Origin: Flavobacteriales bacterium UBA1112
GTDB taxonomy: Bacteria > Bacteroidota > Bacteroidia > Flavobacteriales_D > Sanyastnellaceae
Assembly: GCA_002313415.1 (NCBI GenBank)
Contig: DCBH01000123.1
Coordinates: 1-26,672, forward strand
DNA: 26,672 bases
Direction: 5' to 3'
Shown here: piece after piece, positions 1 to 8,102 of the stretch
Layout of the letters: every line of letters starts with the position of its first letter
Position numbering within the stretch: the first letter of the stretch is position 1
Program-made: the position numbers and the translations under genes
Notes under the pieces: model-generated
Told to the model about the DNA's origin: nothing
The model's database searches: none
Seen by the model: the letters and a program-made list of their open reading frames with translations, nothing else

Positions 1-534
1 CACGTGGATCTCTTCCTCCGTTCCATGGAATGGGACCTCGACCGGACGGCGTACGATCGCGAGGGATACAATGAATACATCATAGGATCCGCTGAAGTCG
101 TAGGACTGATGTGTCTGCACGTATTTGTGTACGGCGATCAAGAGGCCTACGAGCGATTGCTACCCAATGCGCGCAGTTTGGGAGCTGCCTTTCAGAAGGT
201 CAATTTCCTTCGCGATTTGAAAGACGACTATGAAGACAAGGGACGCGTGTATTTCCCCGGGGTGGACATGGGAGAATTTGACGCCACAGCCAAGGAACAC
301 ATCGAATCTGAAATCGCGGCGGACTTCAGACATGCATATCAAGGCATCCTCAAACTCCCCAAGGAGAGTCGCCTCGGAGTTTACGTGGCGTATGTCTACT
401 ACCAACGTCTGTTTCAAAAGATTGCAGCTTTGCCCTCCAATCGAATTTTGGAAGAACGCGTGCGCATTCCCAATCGTCGCAAAGCCACACTTTTTGTCGG
501 TTCCTACCTCCGACACAGTTTCAATCTGCTCTGA
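1..534 (+). CDS. crtB: Phytoene synthase, C-terminal part (5' end outside window)
   Basis: Phytoene synthase condenses two geranylgeranyl diphosphates head to head into phytoene, the committed step of C40 carotenoid synthesis. The frame is open from the first base, so the 177 visible codons are the C-terminal part of a protein that is usually about 280 residues; the GTG at position 4 is unlikely to be the real start. The family-typical run YIIGSAEVVGLMCL is visible, as is the second aspartate-rich motif FQKVNFLRDLKDDYEDKGRVYFP-type segment (positions about 190-255), which binds Mg-diphosphate. The C-terminal RIPNRRKA is also typical of Bacteroidota CrtB. It is the first visible gene of a compact carotenoid operon, ending 9 bp before the next start. 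The first aspartate motif and the promoter lie upstream of the window. Confidence 0.93.
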   Translation, partial: HVDLFLRSMEWDLDRTAYDREGYNEYIIGSAEVVGLMCLHVFVYGDQEAYERLLPNARSLGAAFQKVNFLRDLKDDYEDKGRVYFPGVDMGEFDATAKEHIESEIAADFRHAYQGILKLPKESRLGVYVAYVYYQRLFQKIAALPSNRILEERVRIPNRRKATLFVGSYLRHSFNLL

Positions 535-543
535 ATTTTATTG

Positions 544-1044
544 ATGCGCTTGTGCGTCGCATGGTTGGGACTGGCATGGGCTCTTTTTGGAGCCGATTCT
601 GCCCTTGCACAAAAAGCCGAAGATGTAGAGAGATGGCGAGGGTGGTACAGAGAGGCAACTTCCTATGAGAATGCTACTTCAATGGTAGAGAACATGACCA
701 AGGATTGCGGATCATGCGAAGAACAGGCCATGTCGCTAGGTTTCTTGGCTGTGGCACAACTGATGATTGCGGATGAAACTTGGAATCCAGTAGATAAGTT
801 CGCGCAATTCTCCGCTTGGAAACCAGCCTTGGAATCGGCAATCGGTCGCTTGCCAGGCAATCCTGATCTTGTCTTTCTGCGATTGGGAGTTCAAACTCAT
901 GTCCCAGCCCTTTTAGATTACAGTGGCAATAAAAACGATGACCGTCTTGTCGTTGAGCGAGCCTTGTCTTCGGGCTTTTGGTCCTCAGATGCCACGCACG
1001 CCGCCTTTGTCCGCGATTTTATCACGTACCTTAAGTCCCTGTAA
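544..1044 (+). CDS. Exported protein of unknown function in carotenoid operon
   Basis: This 166-residue protein has no assigned function. Residues 1-22 form a signal peptide (MRLC, a hydrophobic core, then ADSALA before QKAED), so it probably acts in the periplasm. The mature part looks mostly helical and carries a CxxC pair (DCGSCEEQ). A segment resembling GRLPGNPDLVFLRLGVQTHVPALLDY is reminiscent of a TPR-like helical hairpin. Similar small exported proteins are, as far as I recall, common beside crtB/crtZ in Flavobacteriia, which suggests a conserved but undescribed role linked to carotenoids. I chose the ATG at 544 over the TTG at 541 because ATG begins a standard signal peptide. Its TAA overlaps the idi ATG by one base (TAATG), so the two are probably translationally coupled. 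No enzyme motif is visible. Confidence 0.85.
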   Translation: MRLCVAWLGLAWALFGADSALAQKAEDVERWRGWYREATSYENATSMVENMTKDCGSCEEQAMSLGFLAVAQLMIADETWNPVDKFAQFSAWKPALESAIGRLPGNPDLVFLRLGVQTHVPALLDYSGNKNDDRLVVERALSSGFWSSDATHAAFVRDFITYLKSL

Positions 1045-1592
1045 TGTCACTTACGCCTTCCATAGAACAGTCCATGATTGAAAACGTGGTTCTTGTGGAT
1101 CCTGAAGATCATCCCCTCGGAACCATGGAAAAGATGGAAGCGCATCGTCGGGGTGCTCTTCATCGCGCATTTAGTGTCTTTGTCTTCAACAGCAGAGGTG
1201 AATTGCTCCTTCATCGCCGCGCCTTCAAAAAATACCACAGCGGTGGCCTGTGGACCAACACGTGCTGCAGTCATCCGCGTCCCGACGAATTGGTTGTGGA
1301 TGCCGCGCAGCGACGTCTCGTGGAAGAAATGGGCATGCGTTGCCAACTGGAGCCCAAATTTTCATTTGTCTATCGCGCAGATCTCGACCACGGCATGATT
1401 GAGCACGAGCTTGATCACGTATTGATTGGTTACAGTGATGTTCCTCCTAAGCCAAATCCTGAGGAGGTTTGTGAGATTCGCTACATGCCTGTGCATGAAG
1501 TACAAGCTGATCTTGCGGCCCATCCTGACAAGTACACAGCTTGGTTCAAGATTTGCTTCCCAGAGGTTGTTTCAAATCTGCTTCACGCATGA
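1044..1592 (+). CDS. idi: Isopentenyl-diphosphate delta-isomerase, type I
   Basis: The enzyme interconverts IPP and DMAPP and so balances the C5 units used for geranylgeranyl diphosphate and carotenoids. At 182 residues it matches the E. coli type I enzyme in length. The Nudix-like fold is supported by H34 and H40 (AHRRGALHRAFSVFVF), the active-site WTNTCCSHP (catalytic cysteine probably C75, metal-binding H77), a Nudix-like helix AQRRLVEEMGM (89-98), and the acidic pair E120/E122 in IEHELDH. All positions expected to bind metal or protonate substrate appear present. It starts in a TAATG overlap with the exported protein gene and ends in an ATGA overlap with the carotenoid hydratase gene. Its place inside the crt operon suggests that precursor balance is co-regulated with pigment synthesis. 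ispH lies on the opposite strand at 8479-9708. Confidence 0.96.
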   Translation: MSLTPSIEQSMIENVVLVDPEDHPLGTMEKMEAHRRGALHRAFSVFVFNSRGELLLHRRAFKKYHSGGLWTNTCCSHPRPDELVVDAAQRRLVEEMGMRCQLEPKFSFVYRADLDHGMIEHELDHVLIGYSDVPPKPNPEEVCEIRYMPVHEVQADLAAHPDKYTAWFKICFPEVVSNLLHA

Positions 1593-2263
1593 TCCGCCTT
1601 CAAGTAGGGCTTGTCCCATGGTTCAGGACTGATTTATTCTGGGGAGCTGTGATTGTCATTCTTCACCTCGTTGGTGCGGCAGTTACTGCCTTAGGTCATG
1701 CACATCTGATTCTACCTCTGACCCCAATTCACCTTGTCGTTTGTGCAGGAATCGTCATGGCATTTACGGGAGAGGATAGCCCGTGGAAATGGGCTTTCAC
1801 AATGTTTCTTGGCTTTGGAGCAGAAGTCGTCGGCGTCGCAACTGGACTTCTGTTTGGGGAGTATGCATATGGGCCAGGACTTGGACCACTTTTGCTCGAT
1901 GTCCCCATGCTCATGGGGGTACTGTGGTGGATTCTTTTGTTGGGAACACATCACTGGTCCGACCGGATTCTGTCTCTGATCGGGCGACCCAACTCACCTG
2001 TGCTCAGAGCTGCCATGGCTGCAACGTTCATGACAGGCATGGACGTCATCATTGAGCCTGTGGCCATTCGGGCAGAATGGTGGATTTGGAACGAAGGGGA
2101 AATTCCACTTTCCAATTTCGTCACATGGTGGATTGTTGCGTTTGGTCTCGGGCTGTTGTGGAGAGACGTAGACGATTTGAAAACAAATCGTTTGTCGGGT
2201 TTGTTGGTTGTGGCGTATGCGTTGTTTCTCGGACTTTTGAATTTGACCCCATGGACTTTGTGA
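1589..2263 (+). CDS. cruF: CruF-type carotenoid 1',2'-hydratase (DUF422 membrane protein)
   Basis: This 224-residue, highly hydrophobic protein has about seven membrane segments and belongs to the carotenoid biosynthesis family that includes CruF, which adds water to the acyclic psi end of gamma-carotene-like substrates. Family hallmarks visible are FGEYAYGPGLGPLLLDVPMLMGVLWW (residues 89-114) and the TGMDVIIEPVA...WWIWNEGEIPLSNFVTWW stretch (149-181), with acidic residues inside membrane-proximal helices. A longer in-frame extension begins at 1541 inside idi, but ATG 1589 gives a 4-base ATGA overlap with idi and is the natural start. Its 3' end overlaps crtZ by 13 bases. The family is certain to me as carotenoid-associated; the exact reaction (hydratase or a related end-group modification) is inferred from family and context. 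Confidence 0.8.
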   Translation: MIRLQVGLVPWFRTDLFWGAVIVILHLVGAAVTALGHAHLILPLTPIHLVVCAGIVMAFTGEDSPWKWAFTMFLGFGAEVVGVATGLLFGEYAYGPGLGPLLLDVPMLMGVLWWILLLGTHHWSDRILSLIGRPNSPVLRAAMAATFMTGMDVIIEPVAIRAEWWIWNEGEIPLSNFVTWWIVAFGLGLLWRDVDDLKTNRLSGLLVVAYALFLGLLNLTPWTL

Positions 2264-2733
2264 GTGTTGTTCTACCCTTTATCGCAGTCCTCGGCACTTT
2301 CGTTGCCATGGAAGGTGTTGCCTGGTTGGCTCACAAATACCTGATGCACGGAGCCATGTGGTACTTCCACGAAGACCATCACTCGCACGGCCCTGGTTTC
2401 TTTGAAAAAAACGACGCTTTTTTTGTCATTTTCGCTGTTCCCAGCGCGTACTGTTTCATCACCGGAGGGGCCGCCGCCGACGTGCGGTTGTGGATTGGTG
2501 TGGGAATTGCCCTTTATGGGCTGGCTTATTTCATTGTCCACGATGTGTTCATCCATCGACGATTCAAATGGTTTCAGAGAACCAACAACGCCTACCTCAT
2601 GGCCATTCGAAAAGCACACAAGGTTCATCACAAGTATCTTCAAAAAGAAGGCGGAGAGTGTTTTGGTATGTTGTTTGTTCCGCCGCGTTACATTCGAGAA
2701 GCGAGACAATCGTTGCGGAATAAAATGAAGTGA
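2251..2733 (+). CDS. crtZ: Beta-carotene hydroxylase (fatty acid hydroxylase family)
   Basis: CrtZ is a membrane di-iron oxygenase that hydroxylates carbon 3 of beta-ionone rings, giving for example zeaxanthin from beta-carotene. The 160-residue protein has the full histidine set: H28 and H33 (HKYLMH), H40/H43/H44 (HEDHH), H97 and H102 (HDVFIH) and H123/H126/H127 (HKVHH), between about four membrane helices. I chose ATG 2251, 13 bases inside the end of the cruF gene, because MDFVSVV starts the family's first helix; the upstream extension to 2077 reads the cruF gene out of frame. The stop is followed by crtYcd after a single base. With CruF and a cyclase alongside, the substrate could be gamma-carotene-derived (one ring) or beta-carotene (two rings). 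Confidence 0.95.
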   Translation: MDFVSVVLPFIAVLGTFVAMEGVAWLAHKYLMHGAMWYFHEDHHSHGPGFFEKNDAFFVIFAVPSAYCFITGGAAADVRLWIGVGIALYGLAYFIVHDVFIHRRFKWFQRTNNAYLMAIRKAHKVHHKYLQKEGGECFGMLFVPPRYIREARQSLRNKMK

Positions 2734-2734
2734 G

Positions 2735-3481
2735 ATGAGCGAATGGACATACTTGTGGGTCAACTTGGGTGTCGTTTTCGTCCCATTCGTAGCCAGCTTT
2801 GACAAGCGTGTTGCATTTTTTAAAGAGTGGAAGGCCTTTTGGCCTGCGTGCCTCCTGACCATGGTTTTTTTCATCTCGTGGGATGTCATCTTTACATCGC
2901 GAGGCATTTGGGGATTCAACAGTGCGCACCTCACAGGCGTTGACTTGTTGAATTTGCCTGTCGAAGAATGGTTGTTTTTCATCACTGTCCCTTACGCATG
3001 CGTCTTCACATACGCCTGTTTCAAAAAGTACATTCCAAAGTCGCCTTTGGGCTTTGCACATCGCGGGATTACTTTGGGAATGACCGGGTTGTGCCTTGGC
3101 ATTGCCTTGGGATTCTACGACAGGGATTACCTCGGACTGACCGCCGCATTGTGCACCATCTGGCTGTTTGGAACACTGCTTCGATGGAGAGCATGGATGG
3201 GCCATTTTTGGTTCGCTTATTTCGTGCTTCTCCTGCCATTTGTGATTAGCAATGGCGTGCTGACCGGGTTGGACTTTTGGTCTTATCCTTTTTTGCACAA
3301 CAACCCTGAATCCATTGTCGACCACATCGTTTGGTACAACAACGAAGAAAACTCGGGCTGGAGATTGTTTTCCATGCCCGTCGATGACCTCCTCTACGGG
3401 CTGCTGCTCATTGGAGTCAATGTGAGCTTGTTCGAGGCGTTCTCCAAACGCGACTCCTCCTCAGTTCAAATCCACGCCTGA
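2735..3481 (+). CDS. crtYcd: Lycopene cyclase, fused CrtYcd type
   Basis: This 248-residue membrane protein is the fused form of the heterodimeric (CrtYc + CrtYd) lycopene beta-cyclase found in Bacteroidota, archaea and fungi. It closes the psi ends of lycopene into beta rings. Two homologous halves are visible: SWD...TSRGIWGFN followed by LLNLPVEEWLFFITVPYACV (residues 49-90), and a second half with the related MPVDDLLYG (214-222). The acidic PVEE and PVDD motifs are the conserved family signature, and about six membrane helices are expected. It is the last gene of the carotenoid operon. The final 21 bases overlap the 3' end of the convergent EEP-family gene, and no terminator hairpin with a T tract is visible there. 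Confidence 0.93.
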   Translation: MSEWTYLWVNLGVVFVPFVASFDKRVAFFKEWKAFWPACLLTMVFFISWDVIFTSRGIWGFNSAHLTGVDLLNLPVEEWLFFITVPYACVFTYACFKKYIPKSPLGFAHRGITLGMTGLCLGIALGFYDRDYLGLTAALCTIWLFGTLLRWRAWMGHFWFAYFVLLLPFVISNGVLTGLDFWSYPFLHNNPESIVDHIVWYNNEENSGWRLFSMPVDDLLYGLLLIGVNVSLFEAFSKRDSSSVQIHA

Positions 3482-4576
3482 GCTCACCCAGGCCGTCACT
3501 GGGCGGTGATCGCTAAGGAGTACACCATGGGTTTCTTGTCGATGCACCGTCAACGTGGTGTCCACCATGACGCCATCGATTCGAACGCCAGGAATCATCC
3601 CGATGTGCGTTCCTCCCAATCCCCGGGTTGACGCAGCGAATGCATCTCGTACACGAGCATCTCTCAATTGACGTAAGGCATATGACATGGGCACATCGTT
3701 GAAATCGCCTGCCAACACGACCGGATAGGGACTCTCAGCCATTTTGGCCTTCAAGATGTGTGATTGCTTGGCACGGGCTTGAGAGGCTTGAGTCACCAAG
3801 GCAAGCAACCTCAGTCCTTCTTGGCGACTTGGTCCATCTTCTACAGCAGCATAATCGGCTTGACTGAAGTACAAACTCTGTAAATGAACATTGAATACCC
3901 TCACGACCCCTGACGGGGTTTTCAAATCTGCTTGAAGCACACGACCACTTCCAGCGTCCTTCGGAAACATCCATGTCGCCCAATCCATGACGGTCAAGGA
4001 AGTGACCATCGATGGCCCCGAACCATCAGGCCACTGCAACAACCTTCTAGGAGGTGAAGACCAGAGAAATCCAACCTCCTGTAAAGCAGATTTTCCGTTG
4101 TTGGGAAATTCCTGCAAGCACCACACTGATTCTTTTCTGTTTGACAACCAAGAGGCCAACTCACGACGTGTAGCTTCTCCCTCGAGCCAGTTGAACTCGT
4201 CGAGGCGTCTCACATTGAAGGACATTACACCCCACACATCTTGCTCTTTGGGAATGTCTTGCGCACCAAGACCGAATGAAAATACGAGCAAGAAAGACGG
4301 CCAGGTAGCCACCAAAACCAGAACGGGAAAAGCAGCTCGAATCCAGCGAAACGAAATCACCCTCCAGACGGCAACACCCGCCAACAAGAGCCAACCTATG
4401 CCATAGGTCAAGCCAAAGGGTGAAAGCCATGGAAACCAAGACGGCGACACTCGCACACCCAATTCACCCAAAACCAAGAGAACCAAACCTAGCCAGGCAA
4501 AGATGCTCACGGAATCCACCAAGCCGACTTTGGTGCGCATCCGTTGTTGAACCTCCCGAGATTTGAACACAATCAA
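3461..4576 (-). CDS. Membrane-anchored endonuclease/exonuclease/phosphatase-fold protein
   Basis: The 371-residue protein has three N-terminal membrane segments (about 22-40, 52-75 and 82-101) followed by an EEP-fold domain from residue 116. All catalytic motifs are visible: MSFNVRR (N121), CLQEFP (E156), VFNVHLQS (H231), LAGDFNDVP (D291, N293), RIDGVMVD (D334) and LSDHRPV (D356, H357). This fold cleaves phosphodiester or phosphoester bonds in nucleic acids, sugar phosphates or phospholipids; the substrate cannot be told from sequence, and the domain could face either side of the membrane. The first codon is TTG 4576, in a TTGA overlap with the upstream rhomboid stop; ATG at residue 13 (4538-4540) is an alternative. 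It is the last gene of the minus-strand operon. Confidence 0.88.
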   Translation of the reverse strand: MIVFKSREVQQRMRTKVGLVDSVSIFAWLGLVLLVLGELGVRVSPSWFPWLSPFGLTYGIGWLLLAGVAVWRVISFRWIRAAFPVLVLVATWPSFLLVFSFGLGAQDIPKEQDVWGVMSFNVRRLDEFNWLEGEATRRELASWLSNRKESVWCLQEFPNNGKSALQEVGFLWSSPPRRLLQWPDGSGPSMVTSLTVMDWATWMFPKDAGSGRVLQADLKTPSGVVRVFNVHLQSLYFSQADYAAVEDGPSRQEGLRLLALVTQASQARAKQSHILKAKMAESPYPVVLAGDFNDVPMSYALRQLRDARVRDAFAASTRGLGGTHIGMIPGVRIDGVMVDTTLTVHRQETHGVLLSDHRPVTAWVSSGVDLN

Positions 4577-5502
4577 CGCTGACTTTGATCAAACAAGAAT
4601 CGCTTCTCCTCAGGCGAGAGGTGGTCGTATCCATGTTTTGAAATCTTATCTAAAATGGCGTCGAGGCGGTCAATGCGCTCGGCACGCGATGCATTGAATT
4701 CGTCATCCGACATAGGCGCCCTAGATGACTCGCGCTCCGCGGCTTTCCAACGGTTGGAGGTCGAGGCCCTGAATCGGCTCCGCCTTCGCTTGGGAATGGT
4801 CATCGACCGCGAAGTGAGGACATCCAAAATCCACTCCAGCCAGCCCACGAGGTTGACGCCTTTTCGCTCCTGAATGACGAGTACCACACCAAAAATTGCC
4901 CCGCCCAAGTGGGCCACGTGCCCCCCAGCATTGACCCCACGACTCAGTCCGAAATAATCCAAAATCACATAACCCCAAAAGAGATGTTTTAGAGAAACGG
5001 GCCCGAACAAAATCAAGTTGAACTTCAAGGATGGGCGCAACGTCGCGATGGCACCAAAGATGGCCATCACCGATGCGGATGCACCCAATGCGTAGGTGCC
5101 TGACTGCATTGGTTTGAATCCGTTGGTCAAGAAAAAATAAGCTGCAAATCCCGCCAACCCTCCAGCCAAGTATGTACTCAACAGCCTACGAGACCCCACT
5201 TCTCCGTGATACACCCTTCCCATCCAAAACAACAGCAACATGTTCACCGCCACATGCCACACCCCTTGATGTGTAAACATGTGAGTGAACACGCTCCAGG
5301 GTCTTTGGGCAAGAACATCAATACGCCAGGATGTCGCCAAGGTCCGGGCTCCGTCCGCAGGCAAAACCGCCGAAATCACCCCACCTCCAATCGTATCAAC
5401 TACATCTAGGGTCATCAACACCAAAAACACGGCAGCATTGACCCAAACAAGTCGAGTCAACATGCCCCCGTCACGCCACATCGCTTGTAGATTTTCCAAC
5501 AT
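4573..5502 (-). CDS. Rhomboid family intramembrane serine protease with C-terminal helical domain
   Basis: Rhomboids cleave membrane-protein substrates inside the bilayer. The first 215 residues of this 309-residue protein carry six membrane helices with H83 and N87 (WHVAVNM, oxyanion region), the catalytic serine S142 in GASAS, and the catalytic histidine H198 in HVAHLGG. After the membrane domain comes a basic, low-complexity linker (KRRRSRFRAST, about 235-262). It leads to a cytoplasmic helical tail with SAERIDRL-like and HLSPEEKRFL segments (275-309), a tail found on many Bacteroidota rhomboids (DUF6576-like). The motif is GASA rather than the usual GxSG, but the serine is present. It lies 3 bp downstream of the second rhomboid and overlaps the EEP gene, so it is in the mutL-linked operon. 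Natural substrates are unknown. Confidence 0.93.
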   Translation of the reverse strand: MLENLQAMWRDGGMLTRLVWVNAAVFLVLMTLDVVDTIGGGVISAVLPADGARTLATSWRIDVLAQRPWSVFTHMFTHQGVWHVAVNMLLLFWMGRVYHGEVGSRRLLSTYLAGGLAGFAAYFFLTNGFKPMQSGTYALGASASVMAIFGAIATLRPSLKFNLILFGPVSLKHLFWGYVILDYFGLSRGVNAGGHVAHLGGAIFGVVLVIQERKGVNLVGWLEWILDVLTSRSMTIPKRRRSRFRASTSNRWKAAERESSRAPMSDDEFNASRAERIDRLDAILDKISKHGYDHLSPEEKRFLFDQSQR

Positions 5503-5505
5503 GAT

Positions 5506-6207
5506 TCAAAAGAAATGACCGCGGTCTCGCTGCCATCGTTTAAGCAAGAAGTAGCCAAAAATCATTCCACCCAGGTGGGCAAAGTGCGCGACATTGTCTC
5601 CTGGGCTGTTCTGAAAAGCCAACATCAATTCAATTGCACCGTATCCCAAAACAAAATACTTGGCTCGTATGGGTATGGGTGGAAACAACAACATCAATTG
5701 GGTATTGGGAAAGAGCATTCCAAAGGCCAGCAACAATCCAAACACGGCTCCACTCGCACCCACGACACGACCATACACCATTTCCAATACACGTGCGCGC
5801 TGAAAGGGACTCGCATTCGAAGAAATGAATTGCTCAGACCCAGGAAAAAATGTACCAAGCTCATTGTAAAATTGGAGTCCCACCACCAACTCATGCAGGG
5901 CAAAGGCACCGAGTCCACAAATCATGTAGTACGTCAAAAAGCGCTGAGGGCCCCACACCCTCTCGAGCTGTGAGCCAAACATGAAAAGTGCAAACATGTT
6001 AAAGAAAATGTGACCCAAATCGCCGTGCATGAACATGTGAGTGACAATTTGCCAGGGCTGAAAGAACGGAGAACCGGGATACGTTCCAGCCAACAAAGGC
6101 ACAGCCACAGCATCGCCAACGAAGCCCGACCCCACATACATCAGCACGTTGAGGATGATGAGATTTTTGACGACTTGAGGAGTGTTTTGAAACATTCTTT
6201 GAAACAT
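5506..6207 (-). CDS. Rhomboid family intramembrane serine protease
   Basis: This 233-residue rhomboid has H66 and N70 (LGHIFFNMFALF), the catalytic S152 in VGASGAVFG and catalytic H211 in HFAHLGG, so the active site is intact. A long loop of about 45 residues (105-148, ending EMVYGRVVGASG) separates the helix before the catalytic serine, as in several Bacteroidota rhomboids. The protein ends shortly after the last helix (KRWQRDRGHFF) with no added cytoplasmic domain, unlike its downstream neighbour. The start is set at ATG 6207 because it forms TGATG with the mutL stop, implying coupled translation; a TTG at 6213 would extend it by two residues. Paired unequal rhomboids next to mutL are a recurrent Bacteroidota arrangement, as I recall it. 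Confidence 0.94.
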   Translation of the reverse strand: MFQRMFQNTPQVVKNLIILNVLMYVGSGFVGDAVAVPLLAGTYPGSPFFQPWQIVTHMFMHGDLGHIFFNMFALFMFGSQLERVWGPQRFLTYYMICGLGAFALHELVVGLQFYNELGTFFPGSEQFISSNASPFQRARVLEMVYGRVVGASGAVFGLLLAFGMLFPNTQLMLLFPPIPIRAKYFVLGYGAIELMLAFQNSPGDNVAHFAHLGGMIFGYFLLKRWQRDRGHFF

Positions 6208-8102
6208 CAGCAAAACGGGTTTTCAAGATCCTCTGCAGCCCAAATCGACAAAATCGTCTTGCCGTCCGGATCCACGTTGGGATGATCACAAGCCCAGAGG
6301 TCGGAAACCAAGTGGCGTCGCGCTTCCAAAGGCATAGAAGCGTGTCCTTTCACAGCTGCGCGTTGAGCCCAAGCCTTGGCCCATCGTACCTGACGAGCTT
6401 CTAAATCCGTCCACAAACCGTCGTGATACGTCTCTAAAACAATGTCGAGCGCCTCGCGAACGCAGGAAGTCATATCTGTTGGCACTGCGCGCAGTTGTAT
6501 GGTTTGGTCATCGACCTTCGACAAGTCCATCCCCATCTCCAAAAGAGATTCTCGTGCATCAGCTAGGGCCATCACTTCTGGTCGAGTCAACGTCACGTCC
6601 TCAGGAATCAGGAGCTTTTGAGACACAACAGGTTTGACCTCCCCAGCTCGAAAACGCCCCATGTATCGCTCAAACAATATCCGGACGTGAGCGCGGCGAA
6701 TGTGAACCACTGCAACGCCCTGTTTCACGGGAACAAACAAGTACTTTCCGCGCCATTGTAAAATCTCCAATCCCTCTGAATCCAATTTCTCCGAGACCAA
6801 CATCTCGTCGGTGTTGGGCGCAGACGACGCATTCGCCGGCATCTTATCCTCCGGACCGAGCACTTGATACAATTCCTGCCAACCAGTGGCATCAGGCTTG
6901 GACCATCCACCACGAGCTTGATTCAGTGCAGAATTGGACAGCCTTGAATTTGAACGTGATTTTTCTTCAGCGCTCGAGGGCTTTGAAAGCGTTGTCTCAA
7001 ATGGATTGTAATTGGGATTGATTGTCAGCGCGGGTTCGTGCACCTCCATTCCCGGCTTCAAGTCGGGAATGTTCAGACCTACCTCTGCATCGAAGTCAAT
7101 CGTTGGAGCCACATTGTGTGCACCCAAACCGCGTTTCACCGCCGATTTCAGAATCGCGATCATGGGTTGTTCCTCCTCAAATTTGACTTCAACCTTGGTG
7201 GGATGGATGTTCACATCAATTCGAGCTGGATCGACTGCGAGATACAGAGCATAAAGTGGATGATTCCCCTCTTTGATTAACCCTTCATATGCTCGTAGGA
7301 CAGCGCGATGAAGCAGACCGTGCTTTACAAATCGACCATTCACAAACAAGAATTGCTCGCCTCGGGTTTTTCTGGCAGAATCCGGCTTGCCGACAAATCC
7401 CGAAATGGTCACCACATCCGTCTCCTCCTGAACTGGAACCAATCGTTCGTCATGCTTTGGCCCCAAAATGCCTACGATGCGTTGTCGAAGCGTCCCCGGC
7501 TTGAGCTGAAATAGACTGTTTCCTTGATGAGTCAACGAAAACGCAATGTCCGGATGCGCGAATGCCACACGCTGAAACTCATCGACTACGTGACGCATCT
7601 CAACCGCGTCAGACTTGAGAAAATTACGCCGCGCCGGGACGTTGTAAAACAGGTTTTTCACGTGGAACGTCGTGCCCATAGACCGGGCGCGAGGTTCTTC
7701 TAGAATCACCTCTGAACCGCAACATCGAATCAGGGTACCAACGTCTGCACCGTTTTGGCAGGTCGTCACTTCGACGTGCGCAATGGCCGCGATGGAAGCC
7801 AGTGCCTCTCCCCTAAATCCCTTGGTCGCGAGTGCCGATAAGTCGGCAGCAGTTTGCAGCTTGGAGGTGGCGTGACGTTCGAAACACACGCGCGCATCCT
7901 CTGCGCTCATGCCCAAACCGTTGTCCATCACTTGAATGGATGTTCGACCAGCATCCACAACGTGAACCTGAATGGCACTGGCACCCGCGTCTACCGCATT
8001 TTCGATCAACTCCTTGACAACAGAGGCTGGCCTTTGGATGACTTCACCTGCCGCAATCTGATTGGCGACGTGGTCGGGCAGAATTTGAATGGTCTGACTC
8101 AT
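6207..8102 (-). CDS. mutL: DNA mismatch repair protein MutL
   Basis: MutL couples mismatch recognition by MutS to strand incision and removal. The 631-residue protein has an intact N-terminal GHKL ATPase: KELIENAVDAG (E34 catalytic, D38), DNGLGM (60-65), RHATSK (76-81), GFRGEALASI (95-104) and the NIHPTKVEV segment (298-307). A charged, low-complexity linker spans about 345-440, followed by a C-terminal dimerisation domain. In that domain the endonuclease motif DQHA(x)2E(x)4E is strongly altered: residues 467-478 read HIRRAHVRILFE, keeping only the final glutamate. Nicking activity is therefore doubtful. The ATG overlaps the stop of the upstream small membrane protein gene (ATGA), and the stop overlaps the rhomboid start, so it sits mid-operon. 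Confidence 0.96.
   Translation of the reverse strand: MSQTIQILPDHVANQIAAGEVIQRPASVVKELIENAVDAGASAIQVHVVDAGRTSIQVMDNGLGMSAEDARVCFERHATSKLQTAADLSALATKGFRGEALASIAAIAHVEVTTCQNGADVGTLIRCCGSEVILEEPRARSMGTTFHVKNLFYNVPARRNFLKSDAVEMRHVVDEFQRVAFAHPDIAFSLTHQGNSLFQLKPGTLRQRIVGILGPKHDERLVPVQEETDVVTISGFVGKPDSARKTRGEQFLFVNGRFVKHGLLHRAVLRAYEGLIKEGNHPLYALYLAVDPARIDVNIHPTKVEVKFEEEQPMIAILKSAVKRGLGAHNVAPTIDFDAEVGLNIPDLKPGMEVHEPALTINPNYNPFETTLSKPSSAEEKSRSNSRLSNSALNQARGGWSKPDATGWQELYQVLGPEDKMPANASSAPNTDEMLVSEKLDSEGLEILQWRGKYLFVPVKQGVAVVHIRRAHVRILFERYMGRFRAGEVKPVVSQKLLIPEDVTLTRPEVMALADARESLLEMGMDLSKVDDQTIQLRAVPTDMTSCVREALDIVLETYHDGLWTDLEARQVRWAKAWAQRAAVKGHASMPLEARRHLVSDLWACDHPNVDPDGKTILSIWAAEDLENPFC

Noticed and set aside
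1541..1588. Upstream extension of the CruF-type gene inside idi
   Set aside because: It overlaps idi by 52 bases with no family similarity, while ATG 1589 gives a standard ATGA overlap.
2272..3325. Two long minus-strand open frames (237 and 242 codons) opposite crtZ and crtYcd
   Set aside because: They have no recognisable motifs, lie fully antisense to clear membrane enzymes, and lack plausible starts; their length follows from codon bias of the real genes.
3473..3512. Hairpin-like GC-rich sequence just after crtYcd as a possible terminator
   Set aside because: The stem is short with a bulge, there is no T tract, and it lies within the coding sequence of the convergent gene.
3987..4406. 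139-codon plus-strand open frame inside the EEP-fold gene
   Set aside because: The minus-strand frame carries the complete catalytic motif set, so this is a shadow.
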